From NCBI RefSeq assembly GCF_029931775.1, contig NC_079328.1, forward strand, positions 11,026,501 through 11,090,500: a stretch of DNA of 64,000 nt, read 5' to 3'. Of this stretch, positions 1-10,935 are shown in pieces; position 1 is the first letter of the stretch, and the number at the start of each line of letters is the position of its first letter. The stretch is from Euleptes europaea (taxonomy: Eukaryota; Chordata; Lepidosauria; Squamata; Sphaerodactylidae). Both the position numbers and the translations under genes were made by a program. The notes below the pieces were generated by a model that was given only the letters and a program-made list of their open reading frames with translations, was not told where the DNA came from and searched no databases.

Positions 1-493
1 GGTTTGATCTGCAAGGCCAGAACAAACCCTAGTGCTCAGCCCTGGGGATTTTAAGAAGGACCGATGACATGCAGGGACGGGACAGCTTGCTCAATAGGAG
101 TCACTGAAGGTGGGAATGAGAAGAGCTCCCGCTGGGCATCAGTGCCATCTGTATTGTGCTCGCCCAAACAGACTCTTGGGTGGTTTGGCCAGAGCGCCAG
201 CCCTGATCGGGGAGGTCTGTGCCCATATGGAGAAACTGGGGGTGAGATGGGGAGACAAGTCCAGGAGAGAAAGACAGGCAAGAAGTTATTTTCAGAGCAT
301 GTTGGGTGAGGTTGTGTATATGTAACATACTGTGGAGGGAGTTGTACTTGGGGACATTATGCTGCTAGGAGTGGAATATATTTCAGGTGGGCAGCAGGAA
401 TCAGCGTAGACAACATAGCAAGACCCTCCCCTCCCAGAATGTCTGAACCCCATCCTTTCACAGTCCCTTTCATGCAAGATGTGTCTCTTTCAG

Positions 494-3400
494 AAGATGG
501 CAGGATTTCCATGGATGACCCTGGGCAGGCTACTGCACACCAGGAAGCTGCCTCGGAAGAGGAAACATCCAGAGGTGGAGGCCGCCACTCCAAGGGCCAG
601 AACGAGGCATCGGAAGCTTCCAGCCCTGTAAGAGTCACACGGGGGTTTCAGAGATTGGTAGGTGCATGAAATATGAACACTCAAGAGGCTGGGCAGAGCT
701 CATTTTGCTAGCAGCAATGAGATTGTTTCATCAGCGCCATGACTTGCTCTTAGATGCAACAGAGGATCTAAGAATAGACATGATTTGCAGCTACACCATG
801 CAGGATGGACTGTGCCCTCCTTACAAGAAGAACAAAGTGTTCATGGAATTCTGAGGCCTGGAATTTATGCTTTAAGAGATAGTGTTGAGCCATCGGGATT
901 GCAGAGGAAAACATATTTGTTAACACCCTTCTCCCCTACTCCCTTGTCAAATTATTGGGCTCAGTTCCTATGTGGAAGTAGCAGCATGCTGCTAGAAATG
1001 CACCCACTCACCCACACCCACCCACTTTTTTGGAAATGCAGTTTCCATGAAGGCCTTCCCCTGATGCTGCCTCCTAACAAGGGTATGATGAGATTAGCTG
1101 CCTCTCGCTGAGAAGGTTCCCTTTATTCAACATAGTCTGTAGCCACTGATGGAGCTGTCCTCCCTGAATATAACCCCCCTTTAAAGCTGTCTTTGCTCAT
1201 GGCCTGAGAACTAGCATGGTGTAGTGTTTAAAGTGTCGGACTAGGATCTGGGAAACCCAGGTTCGAATTCCCACTCTGCCATGGAAACTTGCTGGGTGTC
1301 CTTAGGCCAGTCACCCACACTCAAGCCTTGACCTTGGCAAGTATTTGGATGGGAGACCTCCAAGGAATACCAGGGGTGTGACACGGAGACAGGCAATGGC
1401 AAACCACCTCTGAACATCTCTTGCCTTGAATACCCTACAGGGTCGCCATAAGTTAGCTGTGACTTGACAGCAAAAAAAACATGCTTGTGGCCATCACTGC
1501 ATCCACTGGTTGTGAATTCCACAACTGAATCTCTCACTGAGTAAAGAAGGGTTTCCTTCTGTCCATCCTGAATCTATTGCCTATCAACTTTCTAGTGTCA
1601 CATTCCTCACCTCAACCAGAAATGTTTTAGAGAAGGGTTGTCGTAGTTATTTTTCCAGCAAGGCTGGTGTTGCATGTGACAGCTGCCTGCTACACAGATT
1701 AATCTTTCCCCGTCTTTTTGGCGTGAAAAGTTTCACCTGTTCAATGTCTGCACTCAGCCAACTGCTGAAGGCACAGGAGGGAAACAAAAATTGCCTTTTG
1801 TAGTGTGCCCTGACCTGGATGGCCCAGGCTAGCCTGATCTCCTCAGATCTCAAAAGCTAAGCAGGATCAACCCAGTTTGTATTTGGATTGGCAACCTCCA
1901 GGAAACACCAGGGTTGGATGGGCAACTTCCAGGAAACACCAGGGTCGTAACGCGGAGTCAGGCAATGGCAAACCACCTCTGAATGTCTGTTGCCTTGAAA
2001 ACCCCACTAGGGGTTCCCATAAGTCAGATCTGACTTGACGGCAAAATAAAAAGTCTGCAGGTGTACGTATGATACGGTACTCAGTGAAGTCCTGCAGGAA
2101 GCTAAAGTCACTTAAATAATTTCTTATTGCACTGAACAAGAAGAAGAGTTGGTTTTTATACCCCACTTTTCTCTACCTTTAAGGAGTCTCAAAGCAGCTT
2201 ACAGTCACCTTGCCTTCCCCTTGCCCCACAACAGGCACTTTGTGAAGTAGGTGGGGCTGAGAGATTCAGAGAGAACTGTGACTGGCCCAAGATTATCCAG
2301 CAGGCTTCATGTGGAGGAGTGGGGAATCGAGCCCAGTTCTCCAGATTAGAGTCCGCTGCTCTTAACCCCACTATACCAGTGATTGAAGAAGGGCAACCCA
2401 AAGGGAGTGTTACTTTAACAATGCAATCCTAAGCAGACTTGTACCATTGCCTTCAATGCTTAGGCTTGCTCTGTAAGCAACCTAAAAGTTGACTGGCATG
2501 CTACGTCACTCTCTTCCAGAGCTGGGCCGCTCAGCAAGACATCAAGGTGAGGTTCTCTCTAGCCAAAGCCAAGAGGCAGTGTCTTCAGGAGCAGCATCGT
2601 CTCCTGATCCAGCAGGAGCTTCTGAGGACAGAGGAGAAGTTGGCAGGCCAAGAGAAGGTGAGACGGGCACTAGGGTGGTGCTGGCGGGAGAGAGGTTTGC
2701 AGTTGTGTGAAAGCCATTTCCTTAGAAAACAAAGTGCAGACTCTTTAATATTTACTTGCGTTAAAAACAGAATATGGGCTTCCTCTGGGGACACTTTGCT
2801 GTATGTTTGGTTTTTTCTCTCCCCCCCCCCACATGTTTATGGGACCAAGCAAGTTCTCTTCAGAAAAAGAAACACACAGCAAGGCCACGTGAGACAATAG
2901 CCTTCCACAAAAACTTCTGGGTGGTGAATAGGGTTGCCAGCCTCCAGGTAGTGGTTGGAGATCGCCTGCTATTACAACTGATCTCCAGCCGATAGAGATC
3001 AGTTCACCTTGAGGAAATGGCCACTTTGGCAATTGGACTCTATGGCATTGAAGTCCCTCCTTTCCCCAAACCCCTCCTTAGGCTCCACCCCACAAACCTC
3101 CCACCAGTAGCAAAGAGGTACCTAGCAACCCTAATGATGAATGAAAGAATCCCAGCACTTTAAAAAGTGGCTAAGCAGATTTCACAAGGGCCTCCTTTTT
3201 CTCCGCCCCATGGTCACCTTTCTGAAATGGTCTTTCTCTTTGAATATGCCTTGGCCAGAAAAGCGCGACCTATAAATCTAAATAAACTAATAATAATAAT
3301 AAAGTACAGAGTACATTCCTGCACGGCAATAGATCAAGAACTATTTGCATAATCTCAGCAATTAAGACATATTAGCACCAATCTGCAGGATGGTAAACAA

Positions 3401-5588
3401 TCAAAGATATACATATATCACTAGTCCTCCAGAATTCAAAAGTCCTCCTTCATAATAATGACTTATCAGATGCTGTAAATCTTCATAATCCTTTCAGTGA
3501 AGGAGAACCACTTGGCAGTAACCAATTAAATAAGTAATCCTTCATTAGGACGAACGTCGGGCTGCCGGCTCTAACCCCATTTCGATGTTGTCTTCCTCAG
3601 ACTTAATCCTTGCATTGCTAAGATAAAGTACATCAGCAAGTTTTCAACGTTCATATAAGCTACTAGTGTGATTGTTACTCTCTCTTTGGATGGCAGCTTC
3701 CTCCCGAAAAGCAGGAAGCCTTGCACTGGCAGAAGGAGAAGAGCCTGCTGACGTTACGCCTGGAGGCCCTGCAGAAGGAACAGGCAGAGGCAGAAAGGGA
3801 TCTGGAGGAGCTATACCAGGAGCACCTACGTGAAGCAGAAGCTCAAAAACAGCACATCCTGCAGGTCGCCAGAGGGTCCCCAATATCAAACCGTCCCTTA
3901 TCCTTTAAAGCTTCAACATACTGCCTGAAATGGGGTCCTAAATCTTACAACTACTTCATTGCTCCCTCCAGTGCAGGGGTCCCCAACCATTTTGAGCCTG
4001 TGGGCACCACTGGAATTCTGACAAAGGATGGTCGGCACAGGCACAAAATGGCTGCCGCAGTTTGCCTTCAGCCACACAGTAAGTATATTTGTGCTGTGAT
4101 GGCAGCTGCTGCCAAAGCCAACCTTTAAAAAATGTGCACAGCCAATCAAATCTCCAATGGCCAGTCAGAAGCCTTGCTGGGCAGAAGTCTTGCTTGCCCC
4201 GTCCACTTTCTAGAACCTCTTGGTGGGGCACTAGGAAAGGTGTTGGCAGGTGCCATGGCACCCATGGGTACTACGTTGGAGACCCCGGCTGTAATGGAAG
4301 GCTGAATGGGAGCAAAGGATTAGAGGTTCTTCAGGGGATGAAGGACCTCTGGGAGCAAAGGATTAGAGGTTCTTCAGGGGATGAAGGACCTCTGTCAGCT
4401 GGTTCACTCCTGCAAGTATATTACTTGATTGCGTGCAGATACTTGTAGCTGAGTATGTAAATGGTCTCTCCCCCCCAGGCGGGAGGGCAGCCAGCGGGAA
4501 GCCCGAGCAAACGAGGCGCCAGGGGGGTGCAGCCCACGGTTGATCGGCAAGGGAGGAAGGAAGAAAAACAGAGAGAGGAAAAGGGAGAGAGGGAGAAAGA
4601 AATGGAAAGAGGGGGAGAAAGAAAAGGACGGAGGGAGACAGACAAAGAAAGAGACAGAAAGAGAGGGAGAGAGAAAAGCCTTTCCCCCCCACACTCACAC
4701 ACACACCTGCCGACCCCACGCGACCTGGCCCCAGGCTCCATGCCTTCCCACCCCTAGAGTCCACAAAAGGCCCCCCGAAGCCCAATCGGCTCCTGCGCGC
4801 ATGCTCTGCCGCCAGGAGCCATGGGCCTCTTTCCCCTCTCCCTCTCGCTGCTCAACAGCCAACAGGCAGCAAGAGGGGCTTACAGTGTGCCCCAGCGTTC
4901 CTGCACGCTGTGGTGATAGGGGGCAGCCTTGGGGGAAGCATCCCTCCCCCTCCTCTTGTTGACCAACAGCCGTCAGGCGGCGAGAGGAGGTCCAAAGGGC
5001 GCAGCAGCGCCCCTGCAAGCCGTGGCCCCAGGAACACCCTCAGGGAGGGCCGCCCTGTGCTGCGCCTCTACGGCGGGGCCCCGGAGCTCCCGAGGGCCAC
5101 AAAAAATGTCCTCAGGGGCCGCATACGGCCCCCGGGCCTGAGGTTCCCCATCCCTGATCTATGGCGTGCATTTGCCTACATTCCACAGGATAGCAGTGGA
5201 GAGAGAACACAGTTGGACTTACTAGGTCAGGGAATTTCACATTAAATGTAAGCTCAGCAGCCTCCAGAAATCCCTGTTCAGGACTTACAGTCATTACAAT
5301 CACTCCCCTTCTTTCTTTCTTTCTCTCTCTCTCTCGTATACATACTAAAAGCTCCTTGGGCTTATCCTCTAGGTATTCCAGGCTTACAAGGGACATGCCG
5401 AAGAGCAACTGGATACTCTTGAACGGAGATATCGAAAGCTGCTGCAGAGGTCGCTCCAGGATGTGATCCTCCTCTCCGCTCAGAACCAGCAACTCCGAGA
5501 CCAGAGACAACTGGGGGGCACAGACAGAGCAACGCAGACAGATTGCCAGCCCCTTAAGGAGTGCGCCAAGAGCCACAGCGCATTTTAA
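494..5588 (+). CDS. Unidentified coiled-coil protein, C-terminal four exons (5' end outside window)
   Basis: Four exons join without a frame break: 494-627 (enters with 2 nt of a codon), 2520-2657, 3697-3864 and 5373-5588, with stop TAA at 5586-5588. Each has an AG acceptor, and the first three have GT donors (GTAAGA, GTGAGA, GTCGCC). Together they give about 217 residues. The first exon is acidic and low-complexity (EEETSRGGGRHSKGQ). The other three are almost entirely charged heptad coiled coil, for example EKSLLTLRLEALQKEQAEAE and LERRYRKLLQRSLQDVILL. Near the C-terminus RATQTD fits the dynein light chain LC8 motif [KR]xTQT. I do not recognise the family. The exon architecture is strong evidence for a real gene, and a cytoskeletal or ciliary scaffold would fit but is inference. 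An in-frame ATG lies inside the first exon but in a poor initiation context, so an upstream exon is more likely. It sits where CD14/TMCO6 would be expected from mammalian synteny. Confidence 0.75.
1205..1480 (+). repeat. Chimeric SINE: tRNA-like head joined to a 5S-SINE-type body and tail
   Basis: The head carries a degenerate A box (tggtgtagtgtttaaagtg) and a B box (ggttcgaattccc). Downstream comes a block resembling the 3' half of 5S rRNA (ttggatgggagacctccaag...aatacc). The tail (ggcaatggcaaaccacctct ... gacttgacagc then A-rich) also ends the 5S-headed SINE at 1805-2052. Confidence 0.75.
1805..2052 (+). repeat. 5S rRNA-derived SINE
   Basis: The head follows vertebrate 5S rRNA (gcctgatctcctcagatctc, aaaagctaagcagg, tatttggattgg), including the internal promoter region. 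An internal block around the aggaaacaccaggg motif is partly duplicated. The tail ends gatctgacttgacggc plus an A-rich stretch. It is a retroposed SINE, not a functional 5S gene, because it diverges and carries a foreign tail. Confidence 0.8.
2136..2392 (-). repeat. tRNA-derived SINE (gtgtagtggttaagagc family), antisense
   Basis: Read on the minus strand it has the head (agtggggttaagagcagcgg, actctaatctggagaactgg), the middle (ggaggagtggggaatcgagc in plus orientation) and the tail (gtagagaaaagtggggtata). It lies in an intron of the coiled-coil gene, just before the exon at 2520. Confidence 0.75.
2931..3133. mobile_element. Non-autonomous DNA transposon with tagggttgcca termini
   Basis: It begins tagggttgccagcctccagg and ends cctagcaaccctaa, which are inverted termini. 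The body (gagatcgcctgctattacaa, ctgatctccagccgatagag) recurs at 62331-62530 and in diverged form at 16366-16560 and 62537-62745. No coding capacity is visible. Confidence 0.65.
3974..4291. mobile_element. hAT-type MITE with caggggtccccaacc terminus
   Basis: It starts caggggtccccaaccatttt and ends cgttggagaccccggctg, an imperfect inverted match. The body contains aaaatggctgccgcag. A diverged relative is at 41345-41695 in APBB3 intron 4. No clear 8-bp duplication is preserved. Confidence 0.6.
4307..4392. repeat. Perfect 43-bp tandem duplication
   Basis: Two identical 43-base copies (4307-4349 and 4350-4392) contain gattagaggttcttcagggg. They lie between two hAT-type elements in the last intron of the coiled-coil gene. 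Confidence 0.9.
4466..5154. mobile_element. hAT-type element, 5'-truncated copy
   Basis: It is related to the full copy at 45454-46316. Shared parts include gggtgcagcccac, a long GA-rich tract (about 4550-4680), a CA-rich stretch and the terminus gggcctgaggttccccatcc. The left terminus is missing. Long frames running through the GA tract are low-complexity artefacts. Confidence 0.7.
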
Positions 5589-5960
5589 GGACTCGGGGCT
5601 CTCTCTTTTGAATTGTATCAGCTTTTGAAATGCTATCCTCAGTAACCAGGGGCCTGCTAACATACAGCTGGAGTAAGTTGAAATAGTTTACTCGGAGCTG
5701 TTATCCTGAAGCAATTACTCCTGTCTACCCAAATACTTCTGAGTGGTTTTAGCCACACTGCCCTTCCTTGTTTTCACTATTTTGGTCATTTACTGGTTGT
5801 TGTGGTGGACTAAAATATAAGACAAAGGTTAACAGTGTGAAAAAACACCAAACTCTCCAAAGCTATGTTGAGAAGACAGCATTTTTGTGAGCCACACCAG
5901 GGCCCCATCAGCTTTCTTGTTTCTAATTGTGTTTACATTGTGTTTACATTGCAAGACACA
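5589..5960 (+). other. 3' flank/3' UTR of the coiled-coil gene
   Basis: AT-rich sequence follows the stop codon with no further frame. No AATAAA lies close to the stop. An AATAAA occurs near 6228, beyond a SINE, so the transcript end is unresolved. Confidence 0.35.
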
Positions 5961-5964
5961 GAGA

Positions 5965-6150
5965 GTAAGCAAGATATAGTGGTCAGAACTGGACTAGGAT
6001 CTGGGAGATCCAGGTTCAAATCATTGTGCTCTGGAAGCTTGCTGGGTAACCCTGGGCCAGTCACATTCAGCCTCACCTAACTCATTGTGGGATAAAACAG
6101 AGAAGAGAACAATGTAACCTGCTCTGTGTACCTGTTGGGAAAGGAAGGTG
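5965..6150 (+). repeat. tRNA-derived SINE, diverged
   Basis: It has the head tatagtggtcagaactggac, the B-box-like ccaggttcaaatc, then gctgggtaaccctgggccag and catrcagcctcacctaactc-type sequence. It is an old copy of the family at 62905-63215. Confidence 0.6.
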
Positions 6151-7599
6151 AAGACATAAATGAAGTAAATAAGACAGGAAAAAAGGCTAATTATATCCAG
6201 CGGTACACTATGAAGACAGTTATAAAATAAACAATATTCCATCAGATCTAGTGAACATAGAAGCTGATTAAGAAATGAACACTCAGTAAATGTTCATTTG
6301 CACAGATATTTGGCACATGCTTCCGAATGAGCACGTGGTGCAGACATGTTTAACTCTATCCACTTGTAATGGCTGATAAATGTAATAGATACGTGAGTCA
6401 ATAAAGTGTTTAAAGCTAAACAAGAATTGGCTATTGTGTTTAGTGATAGCGTATTTTGGAGATCTTTGCCCAATTTCACATTCCAGAAGTGAGCAGACCA
6501 TGTTGTCTTCTAACATCAGAAAGTTGATCTAATTAGAGTTGATATGATATGCACTGGAATAAAAAGTCAGGTGGCAGGAACCAGCTCTCCCTCCATACAA
6601 AGGCAGCTGAAAAGGGAAAACAGTGGAGTATGACTAACGTTCTGATGCCACCTCATTCCAAATGGTCACTGCCAGCAGCTTAATGTCATAAAGAGTATGG
6701 GGAGCAAGACTGAACTCTGCCAGGCTTCTGGCTACATTCAAGTGCCACAATAAATGGTGTCTTGAGGCACAAACCCTGATTTGTCTACCAAACCTACATA
6801 ATAGTCCACCATTTGTTCGTAAATCCTCATCTGCTGCTTGCCTCCTTTCTCGCCTCCAAGCAGAATCCTCAGGTGTTATCCTGAGCTCCCTTGTATTGCC
6901 TGGCTACTGGCAAAGCCTCACTACACATGCACCTCATCCCCCTGTAATTAATGTGAGAAAGTGGGTGGGTGAGTGGGTGGGGAGAAGCTTTGACCAAGCC
7001 AAACTGCCTCCTCCTCCTTGCTCTCTTGGCAAAATATTGTTTCCTTCATCCCCCCCCCCTTTACTGGCTGCTTCACTGAATTCCTCAACTTTTTAACTCT
7101 GAAACAAAATAGATGTTTTATAACCTCTCCCTTTTCCTGGTTTTGAAGTCTTTGAAGCACATTCCTGCTTCATCATGAAGTTATCATCATGGAGAAAAGG
7201 CAGAGGAGAGGAGTTTCCTAAGAAAGCATCAACAGCTGGATGCAGCGAAATGCTGTTGGTCCGGGCTTCCCTCTCTGTATGCAGGAGGCCTAGAAGGATT
7301 GTGTGACTGAACAAACTGGGATTTTTACATTCAGATTGCACAACATAAATAACACAAATGAACAATCAAACTTTAAAGAAGAAGGAAAAAGGAAACCATC
7401 CAGAGTTATTGACCATCAATTCCTGGAGCCTCACGGCAGATATGAAATATCTAACTACCTGATTAGTGATCTGAGGGTTCCAGTCAGACAGAAGATGCAA
7501 AACTAACCACTCATCAGGGTGGCCTTTAAACCTGCATAAAAGAGGGTTAATTAAACAGTTCCTTAACTCAGTATAAAAATTACATTGAAAGAAAACATG
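6151..7599. other. Intergenic, nothing recognised
   Basis: AT-rich sequence with short chance frames only. I see no exon, RNA gene or clear repeat boundary. Confidence 0.5.
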
Positions 7600-8460
7600 A
7601 GATAAAAATTCATGAACTCTAGTCCCTGTGTTTTTTTTCCCCTGATGAGGAGTTCTCAGGAATCTTGTAAAGGACCACTGAAGGCAAAATATTGAACCTT
7701 ATGAGCATAAAAGCTCTGCGGATTTTCAGAGATTTGAGATGCAAAAAATACAGAGCTGGAGCCCCATAATTAGGCACTATATCATACAAAACTAGGGAAC
7801 ATGCCCTGTTAGCTAATGAGTACAAAGTTTGTCTCTCAATGTCCCAACAACCTCTGGTGCAACACTCTAAAAACTTGTTGTTTCTCTTAATATGAAAAGC
7901 AAGTCAAATGAAATGCCAATTGACTTGATTTTCACAAAATCTAACATGACCAACTGCTTAAAAGAGACAGACAACATAATATGCACAAAATTAGAGTATT
8001 CTGACATCAAGTGAAAGCATTTCAAGGTCTGAAGCAGGGCTCTTGTTTCTGAGACTCAACCTAGTCTCTAAACACACGGCTGAGTATCCTATACAATTTG
8101 GGTCACCCAAAGTGCAATGCAAGAAAGAAGCTTGGATCTTCTCAACAAGTTGATTAAATGCGCTAACCCAAATGGGGATCCCATATAATAGCTGAGCTAT
8201 GGGTTTAGCATTAAATACACAGATGGCCGCAGGCACATATTGGCCACTCTGGCCATAAAAGAAGCGTTCCACTGCAGACGTGTTGCAATTGGCCAAATTA
8301 AGTGCACATTTCAGTTGAGTTGTCCATCTGTTACTTTGAAAATGTATACCCAAATGTCTAAACTGTCTAACTTATTCAATAACTGTCTTAACTTATTCAA
8401 TAACACTGCCATTGACTCTCCAGCAAAAACTCTCCAGGTCTTTGAAAATACCATAATTTA
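7600..8460 (-). mobile_element. Non-LTR retrotransposon (LINE) ORF2 C-terminal fragment
   Basis: Minus-strand pieces contain AQLLYGIPIW, VEKIQASFLH and RRAFMLIRFNILPS. These resemble the post-reverse-transcriptase region of the LINE fragments at 17414, 39015, 40275 and 43612 (compare [14 protein letters not shown]). The clade is not settled; R4- or Vingi-like is my guess. It is in several frames and not functional. Confidence 0.6.
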
Positions 8461-8527
8461 GGCAAACCACAGTTAGCAAGCCAACTACAAACCATGGTTT
8501 AAAATCAGTTTAGTACACAGCAATAAA

Positions 8528-8872
8528 TCAATTTGTTGGACAGCCTTCATTCAGAAAACACAAACCATGGTTAATAAAATGTGGTTTATTGTGCTGACTG
8601 AATGCAGCAGTGCTCAACACCACTTTCTGACTCAGCCCTCTAGACAGAACTGAACCAAGTTCCCACAATACCCATCTCAGTAAGCTGGTAGGAGTAAGAA
8701 GGATACCATGGCTGATGATACCAAAGACCACTGAGATGTCCAGGAGAATCAAGAGGGTAGCAGTTCCCCGGGGTCCATCCCTGTAGTGGGCATCTGTCAG
8801 GGTGACTACAGTAGTTCCAGTCCCAAAACCAGGGCAGAAACTGGACTGAAATGTGTTGTCGAAGGCTTTCAC
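8528..8872 (-). mobile_element. CR1/L2-group LINE reverse transcriptase fragment
   Basis: The minus strand encodes FCPGFGTGTTVVTLTDAHYR followed by LLILLDISVVFGIISHGILL. This matches the reverse-transcriptase fingers/palm of CR1/L2 LINEs, where the usual text is SAAFDTIDHGILL. The catalytic-type AFDT is degraded to VFGI, so the copy is dead. Its right end abuts the fold-back repeat at 8862-9075. Confidence 0.8.
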
Positions 8873-9075
8873 GGTCAGAGTTCATTGGTAACTTGTAGGT
8901 TATCAGGGCTGTGTAACCGTGGTCTTGGTATTTTCTTTCCTGACGTTTCGCCAGCAGCTGTGGCAGGCATCTTCAGAGGAGTAACACTGAAGGACAGTGT
9001 CTCTCTGGAGTGCTGTCTCTCTCAGTGGTTCTTGTAGGTTACACAGCCCGGATAACCTACAAGAACCAATGGACT
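8862..9075. mobile_element. Fold-back repeat (cgaaggctttcacggtcaga family), copy 1
   Basis: It opens gtcgaaggctttcacggtca, followed by gttatcagggctgtgtaacc and ctgacgtttcgccagcagct. It closes with an inverted copy of its start (cacagcccggataacctaca, agaaccaatgg). Other copies are at 27086-27240, 57996-58770 and 58776-59000. Confidence 0.75.
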
Positions 9076-9119
9076 GAAACGGGTTGAGATATTAAGTTTA
9101 CATGAAAAAGCTTAACAGA

Positions 9120-9770
9120 CATCAGTCATTTATGCATGGGAGTTTTACCTGGGGCTTGAAGGTCACTCGACCCACACATTTCTGTTCCAAATCTATGCAC
9201 CAGCAGTCACCAAGCTCAAATCAGGAAGCATTTGAGTCCCCACCCCTTGAAACGCTGCTTTGTAACTGGCTGTAGTGCTTTCTGTGAAAGAAATGTCCAT
9301 TTCTCCTCTCCCCCTGGAGGAAAACCAACTACTGTTTTACAAACCTTTTCAAAAATGGAGCTCTCTAAAAGGAATAGGGTGGGGGGTGGGGGAGAAACCA
9401 AGCGTCTTTTAAAAATCCTTTCTTGTGTGAGTCTGCTCAGAAAGAATTCAGAGAAATCAGGAAGCATTTGAGCCCCACCCCTTGAAATGCTACTTTGTAA
9501 TTGGCTGCCAGCCTCCCCAGGTTTCTCTGTGAGAGAAATGTCACCCACTCAACTCCCCTGTTGCATGCTTTGGCTTATGCATGGAGATTTCACCCAGGCT
9601 GATCTCAGGGGAGATAGAAGAATCGAGCTATTACAGGAACTGGAAGACCCGGGATTTGCTAGAGCTGGGTGTGAGGTTATCTCTAATGGATGGAAAACTC
9701 ATGCATAACTTCAAGGAAAAACTGAGTCAGACTGGGGACAAACATGAAAGTACCCATTCATAAACAACCA
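9120..9770. repeat. Dispersed repeat with internal duplication
   Basis: It begins tttatgcatgggagttttac and ends near catgcataacttcaagg. A block of about 60 bp (aatcaggaagcatttgag, then ccccaccccttgaaa) occurs twice, near 9216-9276 and 9453-9510. A relative lies at 63640-63810. No coding sequence is seen. Confidence 0.5.
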
Positions 9771-9786
9771 GTCACTTCTCACTTAA

Positions 9787-10027
9787 ATCTCTGTGATTTT
9801 GCCATCAAGTCACAGCTGACTTATGGTGACCCTGTAGGGGTTTTCAAGGGAAGAGATGTTTGGAGGTGGTTCGCCATGGCCTCCCTCTGTGCGGGCTGAG
9901 AGAGTTCTGAGAGAACTCTTGACTGGCCCAAGGTCACCCAGCAGGCTTTATGTGGAGCAATAGGGAATCGAACCTGGTTCTCCAGATAAGAGTCCACCAC
10001 TCTTAACCACTACACCATGCTGGCTCT
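9787..10027 (-). repeat. tRNA-headed SINE, antisense
   Basis: On the minus strand the head gccagcatggtgtagtggtt and B box run into the tail aaaacccctacagggtcacc, ataagtcagctgtgacttga. It shares that tail with the 5S-headed SINE at 1805-2052. Confidence 0.8.
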
Positions 10028-10925
10028 CTTCACTTGAAGACCTTACCCAAAATAAGGATATTCACCATCAACTGATGGTTGTCCAAATTCTTCAGGTCCA
10101 GGCTTTGCTTCTTTGAGGGAGGCTTCAAAACTACCTCAATCAGGACGATTTCCTCCTTCAGTGAAACTATCGTTACTTTCTAAACCTACCTGGCAAATCC
10201 CTTCCAGCTTGATGCAACAGGTCAGGAAGGAGAAGGGTCGAACACAGATGTGGTAGCTGTACTCCTCCAACCAACGTGTCCCCATCCTCTGGCCCCAGTG
10301 AAGTTAATCCAAGCCATCCTGACTTCTATGCTTCGATAACATTGAGACTATTTTGCAGATACGGTGTTCTCTGAGTTAGGCCAGTCCTTTTTGAATCCAT
10401 CATAGACTGAGCAGGCACCCCAAAAAAGGCCCTTCAGACAGTGCGCTGACATTACCACCAGTGCTGGAGACTGAGTAAAGAACTGTAATGAGGGGCAGGC
10501 ATACACTGTCTCCCTCCTACTACCTCAGCTTGCATGGCCTATAGCTTAAATGCATAAGAACATCTTCCTGTATCATTAAACTACAGTTGAAATTATTTTA
10601 GAAGATCTTTAATTTCTTTTCTGGAGGAAAATGCCCAAGAACACTTGACAGCAGAGCCAGGGTGCTCTTTCAAAACCAGTCAAGAAATTTTGGCCTGTAT
10701 ATACTTAATTTCTTGGGGCCCTAGTTCAGAAAATTTTCTCTGGAAATGTGTGCAGTAGACAACTTTCACCATGGTACTCTGTTGGTGCTGCTGCTGCTGA
10801 GGTTCTTTACAAAGACTATCCTGTATTATGGCAGAACTGACCTTGTACACATCAGCATTTTAGTCTCATCCTTCGCAACAAGTGACAAGACAAAAAGAAC
10901 ACACACAGTCAAGAAAGCTGGAAAT
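10028..10925. other. Intergenic unique sequence
   Basis: No exon, RNA gene or recognised repeat. It lies between an antisense SINE and the likely SLC35A4 polyadenylation site. Confidence 0.5.
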
Positions 10926-10929
10926 TAAG

Positions 10930-10935
10930 TTTAAT
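10930..10935 (-). terminator. Candidate polyadenylation signal of SLC35A4 (ATTAAA on minus strand)
   Basis: The plus strand reads tttaat, giving ATTAAA on the minus strand about 1.47 kb after the SLC35A4 stop. The intervening DNA (10936-12403) is unique and repeat-free, as expected of a 3' UTR. Placement rests on motif and position only. Confidence 0.4.

Noticed and set aside
1805-2052. 5S rRNA gene
   Set aside because: Diverged 5S-like head with a retroposon tail and an internal partial duplication.
4363-4785. Serine/phenylalanine-rich minus-strand frames
   Set aside because: Complement of the GA-rich tract in the truncated hAT element.
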